This document shows, in pieces, positions 24,925 to 37,085 of a stretch of 64,000 bases of DNA. Position numbers and translations under genes: made by a program. The notes under the pieces are model-generated. The model worked only from the letters and a program-made list of their open reading frames with translations. It was not told the DNA's origin and made no database searches. Positions within the stretch are counted from its first letter, which is position 1. Each line of letters begins with the position of its first letter. The stretch lies in NCBI GenBank assembly GCA_021229015.1, contig CM037777.1:58135789-58199788 (forward strand), in the 5' to 3' direction. Source of the DNA: Solen grandis (taxonomy: Eukaryota; Mollusca; Bivalvia; Adapedonta; Solenidae).

Positions 24925-25156
24925 TTATCCCTTTCCCTCATAGAGGACACCATGAAAAGATCTATGCAAACAGCATAAAACCAGATCAGCCTGCAAGTTG
25001 GCAGGCTGATCAGGTTTTATGCTGTTCGCTGCTCCTTAGTGTCTGGAATGAGATTTGTAATAAATTGTAAGGTTTAACTGTGGTTTTCTGCAGATCAGGC
25101 TTTATGTGGTACCTACTGAGTGCGTCAAAATGAGTCTATATGAGGGAAGGGGTTAT
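24925..25156 (+). mobile_element. TTAA hairpin MITE, copy 6 (TTAT-flanked)
   Basis: A 232-bp copy in the last MGAT4 intron. Both boundaries read TTAT in place of TTAA, consistent with a duplicated variant target. Several single-base deletions are visible. Confidence 0.78.
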
Positions 25157-25862
25157 ACAATTGTAGACCAGGATCTGTTTATTGATTCTGTTGAGAAGCA
25201 GTTCACTTAGACATGCAAGAAAAATATTCTTCATGTAATGAGTAATGGTGTAACTTAACTTTTCTCTGCAAATACTGGAAATGTCCTCTGTAAAAAAATG
25301 AAGTATTATTAACAACTGAAACATTGCTGGTATTGGGGGTTTATCTGTCAGATCGATATAACAACCTGTTGATCAGAATCTTTTTATAGCTACTGTATCT
25401 TCTCCTAATTGGATTATGCTGTAGATAATTATCTCATACATTGATCTGTAGTTGTATTTGTGATATCTGATAATTTGGTTGTGTTCGACTTGTTTTTATT
25501 GCAGTAAAAGCCTAGAATTTACATTTTTCATTGGTGAAATTGCTAATACATAATTAAAGAACTATTTCAGGCGCTGAATTTCTCTGCAAAACTGAACAGC
25601 AGAACTTTAATTAGGATTTCATTCCTATTCAGAGTTACAAAAGGCTTGATTTTATTTTAATTGGAGTTGTTACACAGTATAACGTGTGAACAAAGGCCAC
25701 TACAGGGAACTGACTTCTAGCCTTTATCTGGAGGTTGCTGTATTCAGAGGTTTAAATTCCCTACATATTTAGTGCTGGGAATCTAGTCACTGGCCTTAGC
25801 TCAGAGGTTGGCTGTTATTGAGAGGTGACTGTTTCTACATGTTTGACTACTTTTTTTTTCAG

Positions 25863-25892
25863 GTTCACATAGTTCCTCGCCAGGCCAGTTGA
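25863..25892 (+). CDS. MGAT4: MGAT4 terminal coding exon with stop
   Basis: A run of nine T followed by CAG forms the acceptor, ending at 25862. The nine codons VHIVPRQAS and TGA follow in phase 0. Joined to the previous exon this gives ...LLSEVHIVPRQAS, matching the short tail that ends family members after the LSE-(I/V)-H-I position. The coding part is only 30 nt, so simple ORF calling misses it. Confidence 0.85.
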   Translation, partial: VHIVPRQAS

Positions 25893-26105
25893 CCCCAGTG
25901 AGAGACTTATTTCAGATTTGGTGTGATGCAATATCTTTATATACAATGCCAGGGAAGTGTGCAGCTGTCACTTGACTTGTGTGACAGACCATGTGACAAT
26001 CATGTGACACCTTTCAGCCATCTCATCACATATTCAGAGATGAAGCCGTGTGCCGTTTAGACACATTGAAGACTGGACAACAGAAAAAAAAATAAAACTG
26101 TGATA
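25893..26105 (+). other. MGAT4: MGAT4 3' UTR (near part)
   Basis: Non-coding sequence after the stop, ending near the first AATAAA. The UTR may extend much further, because the 26.1-28.7 kb stretch has no other gene. Confidence 0.5.
26091..26096 (+). promoter_or_regulatory. Candidate poly(A) signal AATAAA for MGAT4
   Basis: AATAAA lies 199 nt after the stop codon. Other A/T-rich candidates exist downstream, for example ATTAAA near 28695, so the real 3' end is uncertain. Confidence 0.4.
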
Positions 26106-26945
26106 ATAACCGGTGGATAAAAAGGATTTCAAGCCTTCAGAGAGAGCTGGTCACTTAGAAAAACTGTCTGCCTGAAAAAGAAAAAAAAGTCATTTTCTTT
26201 TAGTGGTTGTTACTCAAAGTTTTGCTGTTAGAATTTTTTACAGAATAAGGTTTGAAATACAAAGTTATTTTTTTCTTCATTAGAGTTCTGTAAATGTGAA
26301 TGATACTCTATATTGTATTAGAGATGTTATCAGATGGCCATGTAAGAAAAATAATCAGCCTCAAATAGTGGTCATGATGTGTACATACAGGCGTTCATGT
26401 CTAGAAGATATGCTAACCTCAAGCTATGTAAATCCAGCCATAGAGCCTGTACAGTTAGATGGTCTGGCCAGGAACGTATTTCAGCAGCAGGTCTGCTGAG
26501 CTGTTCATCCAAGTTAGGTGACCAATGTCCCATCGAATGCTAGTCGGTACTTGCCTTGTATATAACACCACAGTAGACAGTCTGGTCACTGCAGTGTTCA
26601 TCCGAACTGACCACCTGTGCAAGGAGGACAGTTGAAAATGTCAATAATGTGCCACTGCCGAGAATTGTATTTATCACTTCTTGAAATTGTTTTGAACTGT
26701 TGTATTCTTATCCTTTTCATTACGTAGTTGTTGTTTGTTTACACATAGACTTAGGTGAAAATCTGATTAGCCTGAGCATGTCCAGTGTGATCAGGTTTTA
26801 TACTGATGATACAGTAACTGTTTACTTCATAAATATTCATGTAAACATTTTTGACTTGATGAATGTTAATCACTCAAACTTTAAAGGGAATACGATACAG
26901 AGAACTTTTCTTTGCCACACAGAGTGTTTAAAAACAGAGCTATAG

Positions 26946-27140
26946 TACTGTGAAATTATTAATTTTCATGGGACACTAATTTTCATCGATTTCGTGGTAG
27001 GTTTCATCCGTGAATGTTAATCCCCAAGAAAACTTGCCTTTTAGATAGACCTTACATTTTGTAGAACATAGATCAACGAATAAATGTACCCAAGTACATA
27101 ATGAAATTTAATGTCTATGAATATTAATAATTTTACAGTA
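26946..27140. mobile_element. Small inverted-repeat element, TA-flanked
   Basis: TACTGTGAAATTATTAAT at the left and ATTAATAATTTTACAGTA at the right are inverse copies of about 18 bp. The 195-bp body is non-coding. TA borders suggest a mariner-like MITE. Confidence 0.6.
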
Positions 27141-29024
27141 TTGTATGAACAAACAGAGGAGACCCTTTAAGGAGCTGTCTGATCAGGGTCTGCTCTGTTT
27201 GCCGAGTTGTTTGAACATGTCTGTATGAAGTAAAGTTGATGATTTGCAAACAGTATAAAACCTGATCAGCCTTCTAGTTTCTTTTCAGCTGATCGTTGTT
27301 TGATGCAGGTTGTTTTTGGTCCTAATTTGTAGTCTGTGTTATTGAGTCTCAGAATTCAGTTTTTGATACGCTAACACTGTCTTTTATGATGAATGAATAA
27401 GCACATATGTAATTTAGAAAACAATCTTTGTGTTCTGCATGTGAATGAAATACCTTAATAATCACTCATAATTTTATATACATACCAAAAGAAAACAAAC
27501 TGTTCCCATTGATAGAGGAGGTGGGGGTGAAATCATTGTTTATGGTGCTTTAATGTGTTTCATATAAATGTAATTGTTTATTTTTCTGTCTTTGTTGTTT
27601 AAGTATTATTTGCATATATTATGTTTCATAAGGTACAGCTATTAACATGGCCATAAATGTTCTGTATGATTTTATACAGCTTAAAGAATTACATGTATCA
27701 TAATTCAACACTAAGTTTTTCATCTAAAAAGCTCCATAAATGCCTAAAAATTGTAGGAAATTATCACATGTTCATAATATTGTTTTTATGACTGAAGGTC
27801 AAACTTCACATTAAGGCAATTCATCCATCATTATTAAATTGTGATTATGGGAATTTCATAGGAAACGCAAGCCTTTTATAGACTTAGAGCAAAAGAAGTA
27901 AGTGGATGCTTCAATCTGCATTTGAAGTCTTTTTAAGCATTTGAAGGACCATTTAGAATTTAATGATGGATGGATTACCTTAACATTACATATGCACAGG
28001 TTTATTAACATGCGTAATGCAGTTATGGAAATTTCTAGAGTTTGCTAGTGCCAAAGATTTTTAGAGTTTTCCATTTTGAATCACACTGGATAGTCCCTCC
28101 TGGCAATTGAATATACTCCCGTGTTCTTCATTAAGGAGAGAGAGATCCCCATTAGATTTTCAGGTGTCAATATTGCAATGCCTTAGTCATATGACATTCT
28201 GCTGAGTGTTGTCTTATGTTAATAGACACAAGCATTGTGTGATCTTTACTTGTAGCAATTAGTGAAAGACCAGAACATTTTGTATACCCCACACCTCACA
28301 ATGTGAACTGGGAATATATAGAAATCATATCCATGAACCTACCTTGTTGTGTTGCATTGCATTTTTATGAAAATTTTATATCTCTCTATATTGTCATGGT
28401 GATGTACGAGGCCAGGATATTGATCACCTTAGACGATAGCTCTAGTTCATATTATCCACTGAGTGAAGACATAGTATTTACAGTCCATCATTTAATTTTG
28501 GTGTTTTATGTATATGGTGAGATAACATTAGGGTATGATCCTTTATTACACTGGAAATCTAATGGTGACATTGCTTAAGTTTTTAAAAAAATATCATTAC
28601 TTTAAGTTATGATTTGTTGCGATATGTTTATATACTTTTTATGTGTTAATATTGTATATATGTTATTAATATATTTTGTCAAGTCTTCAGTGCCAATTAA
28701 ATTTTTATCTTAAGACGATGCTTGAACTGGTAATAGGGGCTGTCTTCAATAGAAATGATACCAATATATCAACAGTATTCTTTTGCTGATTGATTATCAA
28801 TACACTTAAGATACAGATAATTATGAAAGGATATGCAGTAAAAGAAAAATACTTTTAATGCCTCTGCATCGTCCTTGACCTTCATCATGATCTAGACAGT
28901 CTAAACCTTGACTTTGCTGGAAAAAGGATAGTTTCAGCATTGCTTGGTAACAAAAGTACCTTTATAGGCAGTGCTCAGATATATTATGATAGTATTAATC
29001 TTGCCATTAAACCATGTTTTTCCA

Positions 29025-29242
29025 TTAACCCTTTCCCTCATATAGACTCATTTTGATGCACTCAATAGGTACCACATAAAGCCTGATCTGCAGAAAACCA
29101 CAGTTAAACGTCATTTCCAGACCACTGAGGAGCAGCGAACAACATATAACCTGATCAGCCTGCGAGTTACTCGCAGGCTGATCTGGTTTTATGTTGTTCG
29201 CATAGGTCTTTTCATGGTTTCCTCTACGAGGGAAAGGGTTAA
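29025..29242 (-). mobile_element. TTAA hairpin MITE, copy 7
   Basis: A 218-bp copy with an internal deletion after CACAGTTAAAC. Both TTAA ends are intact. Confidence 0.8.
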
Positions 29243-30784
29243 ACATAATTTAAGCATATGCATTTAGAGATATATATATGTATATGTGTTAAAAGTCTAT
29301 AAGAAAAAGAATTTAAAAAAAAATTAAACAAATTGTCATTATCCATGTCTCGATAAATTGATATTATTAATATGCAATTATGAGACTCAGTTAAAGCCCT
29401 AGAAATAGATCATATCAGTGGAAAATTGTACATATAAAATGTCTGTGTTCATTAAACTTCGTTTTATGTTCTGATTTTTATCAATATATCAATATTATGC
29501 TTTGTGCATCACATAATATAATAAAAGAAAAGTAAGAAAGACGGTCAAGAAGGAAGTTTTTAGAAGGATTTTATGAAAACTGCTGTCATTCGTATCAACC
29601 TTGGTTAAATTAATCACAGGTTGTTTTATTGTTGTTTTTTTTAACCATGATGGTTACTTAAACATAATTTCTTGTTTAAATCAAGTCAACCACTTATTAG
29701 ATAAACATGAAAGTTATTTTAGTTACTTAGAAATGGTTGAAATATAACCAGCATTGAAAGGGTTATTTATCTTGATTATTCTACCCCTCCTTCACTCGTC
29801 CCATCCCGTCCCTTCCCGTCCTAAACACACGTTACATAAAGTTTGATAACTTGTTGATAATGCCTTCACACTTTCAATAAAGATTTATCATGATAAAATC
29901 AATCAGCAGACGAGAGCAAATAACTAAGGATCTGATAAGAATTCTAGCCCTTCTTCTGTTGCAGAGTGAAAGTGGGGGGGGGATATCATCATTCAGAGAT
30001 AGTTCTAATTTGATTAAAAATTAACCAAAGATTATACATGTTCTAAATATACAATTTTTACTAAACTTTGATTAAAATAGGTTAAATTTGAACCAAGGTC
30101 TATAAAATTGGCTGCAGTTAATCGGCTCCATTGATAAGATTAGGTGTTTTATGGCATTTGTTTAACTTTCTCAGAAGAAAAGATTTGATACCTAGACAAA
30201 TTCATTATTGTTAATCTTAAGTCATATTATAAGTTTCATTTAGGGAAAGGACAAACTATCAAGCTGTAGGAAGTTTCCCTATTTGGTCACAGGAATGATT
30301 GTGTTTATCACGTTGCCATGGAAACTTCATTCAATGCTTTACAATAGCTATCAAGAACATAACCTATCAGAATAAACCACAGGGGTTGTACTAATTAACT
30401 ACAGTCATTTTTTTCACTTCAGCGAAAATCAGTGATATTTTATACAGATTAGTTCTTCTTTACTATTCCTTGATGTTGATGGTATATAATAGATACCAGT
30501 ATTTTTTCCCTATGACCAAAAAATGTTTCACTTTGAACAAAAAAAAAAAGTTAAGAAAAGTTAAGAATTTCATATATAGGAGATGAAAATTTGTAAAAGA
30601 AAAACAAAAGTTTAAATTTAATTAATATCAATTTAATGAACATAAGATAGTACAGTACGTGTAAATGTAACAATGGTGTTTCAAGCCGAACTACAATATT
30701 GTATGAACAAACAGAGAAAACCCTGATCAGACAGCTCCTTAATTGTACTGCCTCATATTTGACTTACAATATAATTTGGTTTAC

Positions 30785-30950
30785 AATCGCTGAAACTATT
30801 TCAGTCATATAGTAACACCAAGCTAATTGCAGGCAGTGGAAAGCCCTGATTACAGAGGCACCTGGGTAGAACCACTGACTTGCCGCAAGCCAGGTGAAAG
30901 GCTTCCTCTGACTCTGCTAGGTCTCAAACATACCGTGGAGGAGAACTAAG
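30785..30950 (-). mobile_element. SINE tail relic
   Basis: The inverse of the body of the 17.9-kb SINE is recognisable (ACTATTTCAGTCATATAG, AGAACCACTGACTTGC, AGGTGAAAGGCTTCCTC). The head is missing. Confidence 0.4.
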
Positions 30951-31125
30951 TGATAATAAATAATCAGGTATCTGTTTTTATCAGCAGTCTCAAGAATTGG
31001 ATTATTGTCTCTTTCTTGTCTTTTTAATGCTCAGGTTAAGTTTCTATATAGTTATCAGTGTGCGAGTGATCCAGAAGGAGCCTTTGTGATGATGAAGTCT
31101 TCGTTTATGCACACATCCATACTTT

Positions 31126-31234
31126 TTGTGTCACCTGTTATAAGCAGAGGTGACATGTAGGGATCACTTATCCGTAGTCTGTCTGTCACGCTTCAGCAGG
31201 TGACACGTGTTCCAGAGAACACTGTTGTTATTAA
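31126..31234 (+). mobile_element. Short GTGTCACCTG-capped element
   Basis: Same layout as the copy at 41.57 kb, with CAGAGGTGACATGTAGGG, GTCTGTCTGTCACG and CAGCAGGTGACACGTG. Confidence 0.55.
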
Positions 31235-31257
31235 TCATGTATGGTTCTTGGGATTCA

Positions 31258-31733
31258 GATATCATTTTCAGTTAGAACTTTCATAATGCTCCTATTAAGT
31301 GATTGGTAATATCATATCTTGGAACTTTCATAATGCTCCTATTGAGTGATTGATAATCTTTCATAATGCTCCTATTGAGTGATTGATAATCTTTCATAAT
31401 GCTCCTATTGAGTGATTGGTAATATCATATCTTGAACTTTCATAATGCTCCTATTGAGTGATTGGTAATATTATATCTTGGAACTTTCATGATGCTTCTT
31501 TTGAGTGATTGGTAATATCACATCTTGGAACTTTCATAATGCTCCTATTGAGTGATTGTATCTTGAACTTTCATATGCTCTTTGAGTGATTGGTAATATC
31601 ACATCTTGGAACTTTCATAATGCTCCTATTGAGTGATTGATAATCTTTCATAATGCTCCTATTGAGTGATTGGTAATATTATATCTTGGAACTTTCATAA
31701 TGCTCCTATTGAGTGATTGGTAATATTATATCT
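31258..31733. repeat. Minisatellite with 33- and 47-bp units
   Basis: The unit CTTTCATAATGCTCCTATTG + AGTGATTGGTAAT alternates with a longer form containing ATCATATCTTGGAA. About ten units, intergenic. Confidence 0.85.
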
Positions 31734-32657
31734 TTAGTTTTTAGTAAATATATCTTTTACTTTTTTTTAAAAAATTAATGTTGAGTTATTTTGATTATTA
31801 TGTGACTAGATAAAAACTTAATCATCCATCAAATAATCTAATCAGATTTTATACTGTTACTCTCTGATCTCGAAATGATGAGGAGGGAACTGCCAAACCA
31901 AAAAGCAAAAACTGCTGTAGATTTTATATTCTATTCTTTAAATTTTTTGTTTTATAATTATCTTAAATTTGGTAATATCATCACAGTGCTATTTGAGGGC
32001 TTAGTACAAAAGTATGGTAACTACATTTTAAATATAAAAGCAGTTACAGTGGCTTAGCACCAAGTCCTTGTACATGTATTACTTTTGCTAAATCAGGGTG
32101 TGTTTTTTTAATTTCCAACTTTTACCCATGATCTAGACCTATGTTTAAGTATGTGTGAGATTCCCACCTATTTTTATTTATGATTAATCACTGTGTTAAA
32201 AATTATCATTTAAAGTGTTAAGACATAAATCATTATACATTTTGTATATAATATGATTTCATTAATTTCATTTTTCATATAGAATGTTACAAAAAAAAAA
32301 AAAAAAGTTTCCTAACCTTTGGTAAAATATTATAATAGCCGTTGGTTACAGGAACTTTTGCTTGCTATCATTCATTATCCTATGTATTTGAAATAGTACA
32401 GTGTATTTAGAATGTGAAGTCATTCAATGAATCTAGGTTTAAATAAATGTTGATGAATAATTACAGAAGAGAAATTTCAACAAAAATAATTTACCCATTT
32501 ACATTTCGACCCCTCAGTTTGTCAAATCATTTGTCTCGTATTCATAAACAAATGTTACACATGAATAAATCATTTGTTATCACCTTAAAATTAAGCAGTC
32601 TTTTTATCAACCAATAAATAACAATTAATAAAACAGTAAGCACAGTCACCAGTCGTA

Positions 32658-32757
32658 NNNNNNNNNNNNNNNNNNNNNNNNNNNNNNNNNNNNNNNNNNN
32701 NNNNNNNNNNNNNNNNNNNNNNNNNNNNNNNNNNNNNNNNNNNNNNNNNNNNNNNNN
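32658..32757. other. Assembly gap (100 N)
   Basis: Exactly 100 N, so the real length is probably unknown. The order of the two sides depends on scaffolding. Confidence 0.99.
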
Positions 32758-32926
32758 GTAACTCGCAGGCTGATCAGGTTTTATGCTGTTCGCTGCTCCT
32801 CAGTGGTCTGGAAATGAGAACTTTAAAATAAATCTGGTAAGGTTTAACTGTGGTTTTCTGCAGATCAGGCTTTATGTGGTACCTATTAAGTGCGTCAAAA
32901 TAAGTCTATATGAGGGAAAGGGTTAA
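32758..32926 (+). mobile_element. TTAA hairpin MITE, copy 8, cut by the assembly gap
   Basis: The sequence resumes after the Ns at GTAACTCGCAGG, the middle of the family hairpin, and continues to the right TTAA. The left half is lost in the gap. Confidence 0.82.
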
Positions 32927-33478
32927 TATCCTGACACTGAGCCAGTTGGCCCAGGCCTATATACCCTTTTATTATATACCTATGTATGATACTAAACATT
33001 TTCAATCTGCTTCCTACAGCAAAAATACAGAAAACTTGTATCAAGGTCCCAATTTACGTTTTCCAAACCTGTATCACGTCTATACCTTGTGTAAACATAT
33101 TTCTATGTGCATAGAATGGAACTGTGTCACAGAATGCCCGCTTAATGAACTGCAATATAAAAATGAACAATTATATGTCCTCTCAATCTGAATCTGCAGC
33201 ACCAAAAAAGCAAAGAATTGTTATTGAAAGCGATTCTGAGTAGCCATCCTGATACTATGTTGACCTGATTTGAAAACGACAGCTGTTTATATTATTACAC
33301 ATGACCAGATTACTTTATGTACTGTAACCTTGGAAAAAAAAATCCTTTGTTCTTTGCTGTTAATGGTAAAAAAATGAAGATCTGTTTGAAAATAAATGCA
33401 CAGTTAAGAATTTATTATGTTTATATTATTTGAAGTGATAAGTGGGTATATAATAAAAGGATCATTAAAATCGTATGA

Positions 33479-33652
33479 TTGATCTGAACAGTGTTAACAG
33501 CGTTTTTGATATACAGATTTACGGAAAATCACGAGATAGTGAACAGTGTTATCAGTAATCATGATACACAGATTCACGGAAAATCACTCAAGCTATCTCA
33601 GATTTTCCGTAAATCTGTGTATCACAAATACTGATAACACTGTTCGGATCAA
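33479..33652. mobile_element. 174-bp foldback MITE
   Basis: The ends TTGATCTGAACAGTGTTA and AACACTGTTCGGATCAA are inverse. An inner pair (GATACACAGATTCACGGAAA and TTTCCGTAAATCTGTGTATC) makes most of the element one hairpin. Confidence 0.65.
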
Positions 33653-34274
33653 TTAATCTACAATAGTAGTAGTAGTATATATATATGGTACAGCCAGGGA
33701 CTGAACCCATGATATGCTGTTAATAATTTATCAAGACAGCAGGAAGTACTCTTAACTATTTAGCTAACTGGGCCTATTTTTCAAGGGCTGTCAGCAAATT
33801 CTATATGCACTTCATTAGAAAAGTTACGCGGTTATATATAAGTCCTTGATCATCTTCTCATCTGGGAATCAATTCTATTTCCATAAGTTTCTCAACTGTT
33901 TAATGACATTAATGATTCAGATAAAAAAAAATTAACATTTTCATCAAATACTGTCATTTGGACTGAAGGTCAGAAGTTACCAAACATACCTGTGAAACAA
34001 CTGTCCAATCAGCTTAATGCACTGTCCCCATTAAACAGAGACCTGTGTGATTCATTGTCTGTCGATCAGACAAAAATTGCCTCGGGAAATATTTATGTCA
34101 CGGTTCATTCTCTAACCATTTACCAATCAGTAACTTGAATTTTCTCTCTTTTCAAACAGGGGTAAAAAGACCCTTTGATTAGAGATAAAGAGACAAAAAT
34201 TTAAACAATCTGAAAGTCAATTTAAAGAGACAATTATTTGGGTCATTTTTTTTCTTTTTTATGTCAATTGGGAA

Positions 34275-34442
34275 AGAAGTTCTTATAACTTATACCAATC
34301 CCTATCGACGGTTCCAGGATAAATTAGACCAGTACTTTGTACAGGGAAACCTCATAAAAGATTTCTTAACCCAAACGGGTTCGAGCACACTACCTTCAGA
34401 TCTGCAATCATAAGCATGCTATCATTGGATTACAGCCAGGCA
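34275..34442 (-). mobile_element. SINE relic
   Basis: It holds a complement of a B box (GGGTTCGAGCACAC), CTTCAGATCTGCAATCATAA and a degenerate A box. A related copy is at 37.09-37.60 kb. Confidence 0.4.
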
Positions 34443-35045
34443 ATTCACAGTCTAAACTGGACTTTCCATGAATTGAACACCAGTTATAAAACCTGGCCCT
34501 ACATTTCATAATCTACAAGTGTAAAATTTCTAAAATCATCACCCTGTGCAGCCCTTTCAAAATTTGAGACAATTAATATAATTAAGAACAGTACAAAGAA
34601 ATATTTGGATTTTTACTCGCCCTGCAGTACTTTTTACTGGCTAAAGCAAGCAGGTGAGTGGAATTTCACATCCCTGTCAAATTGAGATGCTTCCTCCACA
34701 CGAATAATCTCATTATATTTAAATTAGATCTTGAATTTTGCTGAAACAAAGACCACTGTCATTAAGAATATGTTAAAAGTAACATGTATACAATATGTCT
34801 GTCCTCTTTATAACTGAATACTAAATGGGCAGTTCTAAATCTTAAATATATCCTCTTAATTTGAGATATTTTGTATCTAAGGTGTTAAATTGGTCACAAA
34901 TACTTTATTCCAATAGCTTTAATGTAGTAAAGAATTCATCAACAGCCTTAATAACCAATACTTTTTAATAAGCCCATAGATACCTCTCTTAATTTAACAT
35001 AATGAAACCCATTTCTGTGAACATGAGGTATGTTAAATGTAGTCT

Positions 35046-35244
35046 TTAACCCTTTCTCTCATATAGACTCATTTTGACGCCCTCAATAGGTACCACATAA
35101 AGCCTGATCTGCAGAAAATCACAGTTAAACCTTACCAAATTTAATTACAAAATCCTCATTACCAGACCACTGAGGCGCAGCAAACAGCATAAAACCTGGT
35201 TTTATGCTGTTCACTTAGGTCTTTTCATGGTGTCCTCTATGAGG
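35046..35244 (-). mobile_element. TTAA hairpin MITE, copy 9, truncated
   Basis: The left end is present, the hairpin core is shortened, and the copy stops at CTCTATGAGG without the terminal AAAGGGTTAA. Confidence 0.75.
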
Positions 35245-35890
35245 TACTCCCTTGTTCCTTGTGTTTAAATTGACACATTTTAAGTTAAATGAAATTCTTA
35301 TCTAGATTTCCATATTCAACATAACAACTTCTCTTCTTATAATCTTTTTTTTTCTTTTCCAGTATGATACAGAGACCAATTTCCATTAATCAATAAAATT
35401 GTTTGTTATCTTGCAGAAATAAAGATGAAAAAAAAAAATGCGTCATACATATAAAACTCTTTAGAAATAGAAGTGTTTATTTAATTGCTCTTAATAAAGT
35501 ATTTCAGAAAATTTGAAAAAAATCTTATTTTGAATAGCCTCAAGCATATAATTAACAACCTCCTACAATTAATTCCATGCAGTTTATACGTAACGGCTTT
35601 GGTAAGAAGCTTAAATTGTTTTATCTAACTTGTATTTTCATACCATTTATTGGTGTTACTTATAAATTTACCATGAAGGAAACTATCTTAAGATTACATG
35701 ACACATCCTAGATTAAAATACTTAAGGTTGAACTTGAAACTAAGTTTTTCTTCCTTTTCCAAAAAAAAATTTTTTTTATTAACTCATTATTTTCTAAACA
35801 TGATATCATGATGATTCAAATTAATAAAACATACCTGCGCTTTGATCTAGTCCTTGAATATAATGTTTCTCTCTTTTATTTTCCTCTTAG

Positions 35891-36258
35891 CTTCAAGTAC
35901 TGTACCAAAAAAAACAACTTCCAACCAACAAAGATGAAACGTCCTCCGTCCCCACTGCAGCCCAATTTAAAAAATATACAGAAGTGTAAATCAACTCACC
36001 TAAAGTATTCCCCCTGAATACTGTTTCAAGTCTCAACCACTCACAAGAACTAGAGTATAGTTCACCAGAAAAACACTAGCTTTCAACCTGAAAGACCTAT
36101 GAACGAATTTATCTCTGTGGACACTGATAAGAATATCTCCCTAGAATACCAGTGAACCCTGCAGATTGAACGAAACTGGCTTGAACTTCCTTATCAGGTA
36201 TATAATGCTAGCAACAAGCCTACTGGCTCCCTGTACACAGAACCATGCTTTCATAGTA
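35891..36258 (+). pseudogene. Possible decayed coding sequence
   Basis: After a plausible acceptor (TTCCTCTTAG, ending 35890) one frame reads LQVLYQKKQLPTNKDETSSV and on to KKYTEV, an in-frame TAA, then INSPKVFPLNTVSSLNHSQE and LEYSSPEKH before a stop near 36078. The next frame continues with FQPERPMNEFISVDTDKNIS and LEYQ, then TGA, then IERNWLELPYQVYNASNKPT up to about 36258. Composition looks like protein and unlike the AT-rich flanks. The pattern of two stops and one frameshift suggests decay or sequence errors. The family is not recognised. Confidence 0.3.
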
Positions 36259-36332
36259 GCCAAGGTGGAAGATAATTTTTCCAATTTCGAATATGTGTGT
36301 ACAACTTACTACGTAATTTATACATTCAATAT

Positions 36333-36574
36333 TTAACCCTTTCCCTCATATAGACTCATTTTGACGCACTCAATAGGTACCACATAAAGCCTGATCTGCA
36401 GAAAACCACAGTTAAACCTTACCAAATTTAATTACAAAATCTTCATTTCCAGACCACTGAGGAGCAGCGAACAGCATAAAACCTGATCAGCCTGTGAGTT
36501 ACTCGCAGGCTGATCTGGTTTTATGCTGTTCGCATAGGTCTTTTCATGGTGTCCTCTATGAGGGAAAGGGTTAA
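36333..36574 (-). mobile_element. TTAA hairpin MITE, copy 10 (242 bp)
   Basis: Full-length copy directly after the possible decayed coding sequence at 35.9-36.26 kb. Confidence 0.85.
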
Positions 36575-37085
36575 AAGAAGGACAAAAAGGGTCCCATGAA
36601 AAGTCCACATACATAAAAAGGAAAATACTCAAGAACAGGGTGTGTTTAACTGGACAAAAAAAACAACAAAAACATTGAGATAAGAGATGGAACATTACAT
36701 AAAATAGAGAAATACCCCATTGCACTGAACTGGACATATCATAATGTATCTAAATGTATCATTATAATAATAATATTGCAGGCTTTAACCCTTAACCTGC
36801 TGAATTTCTCAAATGGATTTAACTGGCACCTTTTTTCGTTACCAGCCACGATCAATTTTAGGGATAACAAGATGATAACTTGTAGTTGGTCAGCCAACAG
36901 TAAAGAGCCAGGCCAGCCTGGCTTTTTACTGGTGGCAAAGGTTAGCACTTTAATACGGTTCCAGAAGGGTAAGGGTTAAATGTGTGTATCTATCCAATTT
37001 TGTTTTCTATACACAATGACAGGCAAATTAAGGTCAGCTGAAACTTATTTGATATTAATTTAGGAAAAAAAAATTCTTACAACTT

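Larger units (their letters stand above)
2707..25892 (+). other. MGAT4: MGAT4-type gene (GT54), 3' half, eight exons
   Basis: Alpha-1,3-mannosyl-glycoprotein 4-beta-N-acetylglucosaminyltransferase (GnT-IV) adds a beta-1,4-GlcNAc branch to the alpha-1,3 mannose arm of N-glycans in the Golgi, using UDP-GlcNAc. The eight exons sum to 988 nt, about 328 residues. Spliced in order, they read as the family's catalytic C-terminal half followed by its C-terminal lectin-like domain. Visible family landmarks are the segment around [17 protein letters not shown], the metal-binding [58 protein letters not shown], and WVLLSEVHI just before the stop. All introns are GT-AG with matching phases. The signal anchor, stem and first catalytic exons lie left of the window. 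Whether it is the A-like or B-like paralogue cannot be decided here. Confidence 0.93.
27160..31120. other. Intergenic, no gene seen
   Basis: AT-rich sequence downstream of MGAT4. It may include a long 3' UTR. Apart from the MITE at 29.0 kb and the SINE tail at 30.8 kb it holds only old repeat fragments (for example AGGAGCTGTCTGATCAGG at 27.17 kb and its inverse near 30.72 kb). Confidence 0.6.
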
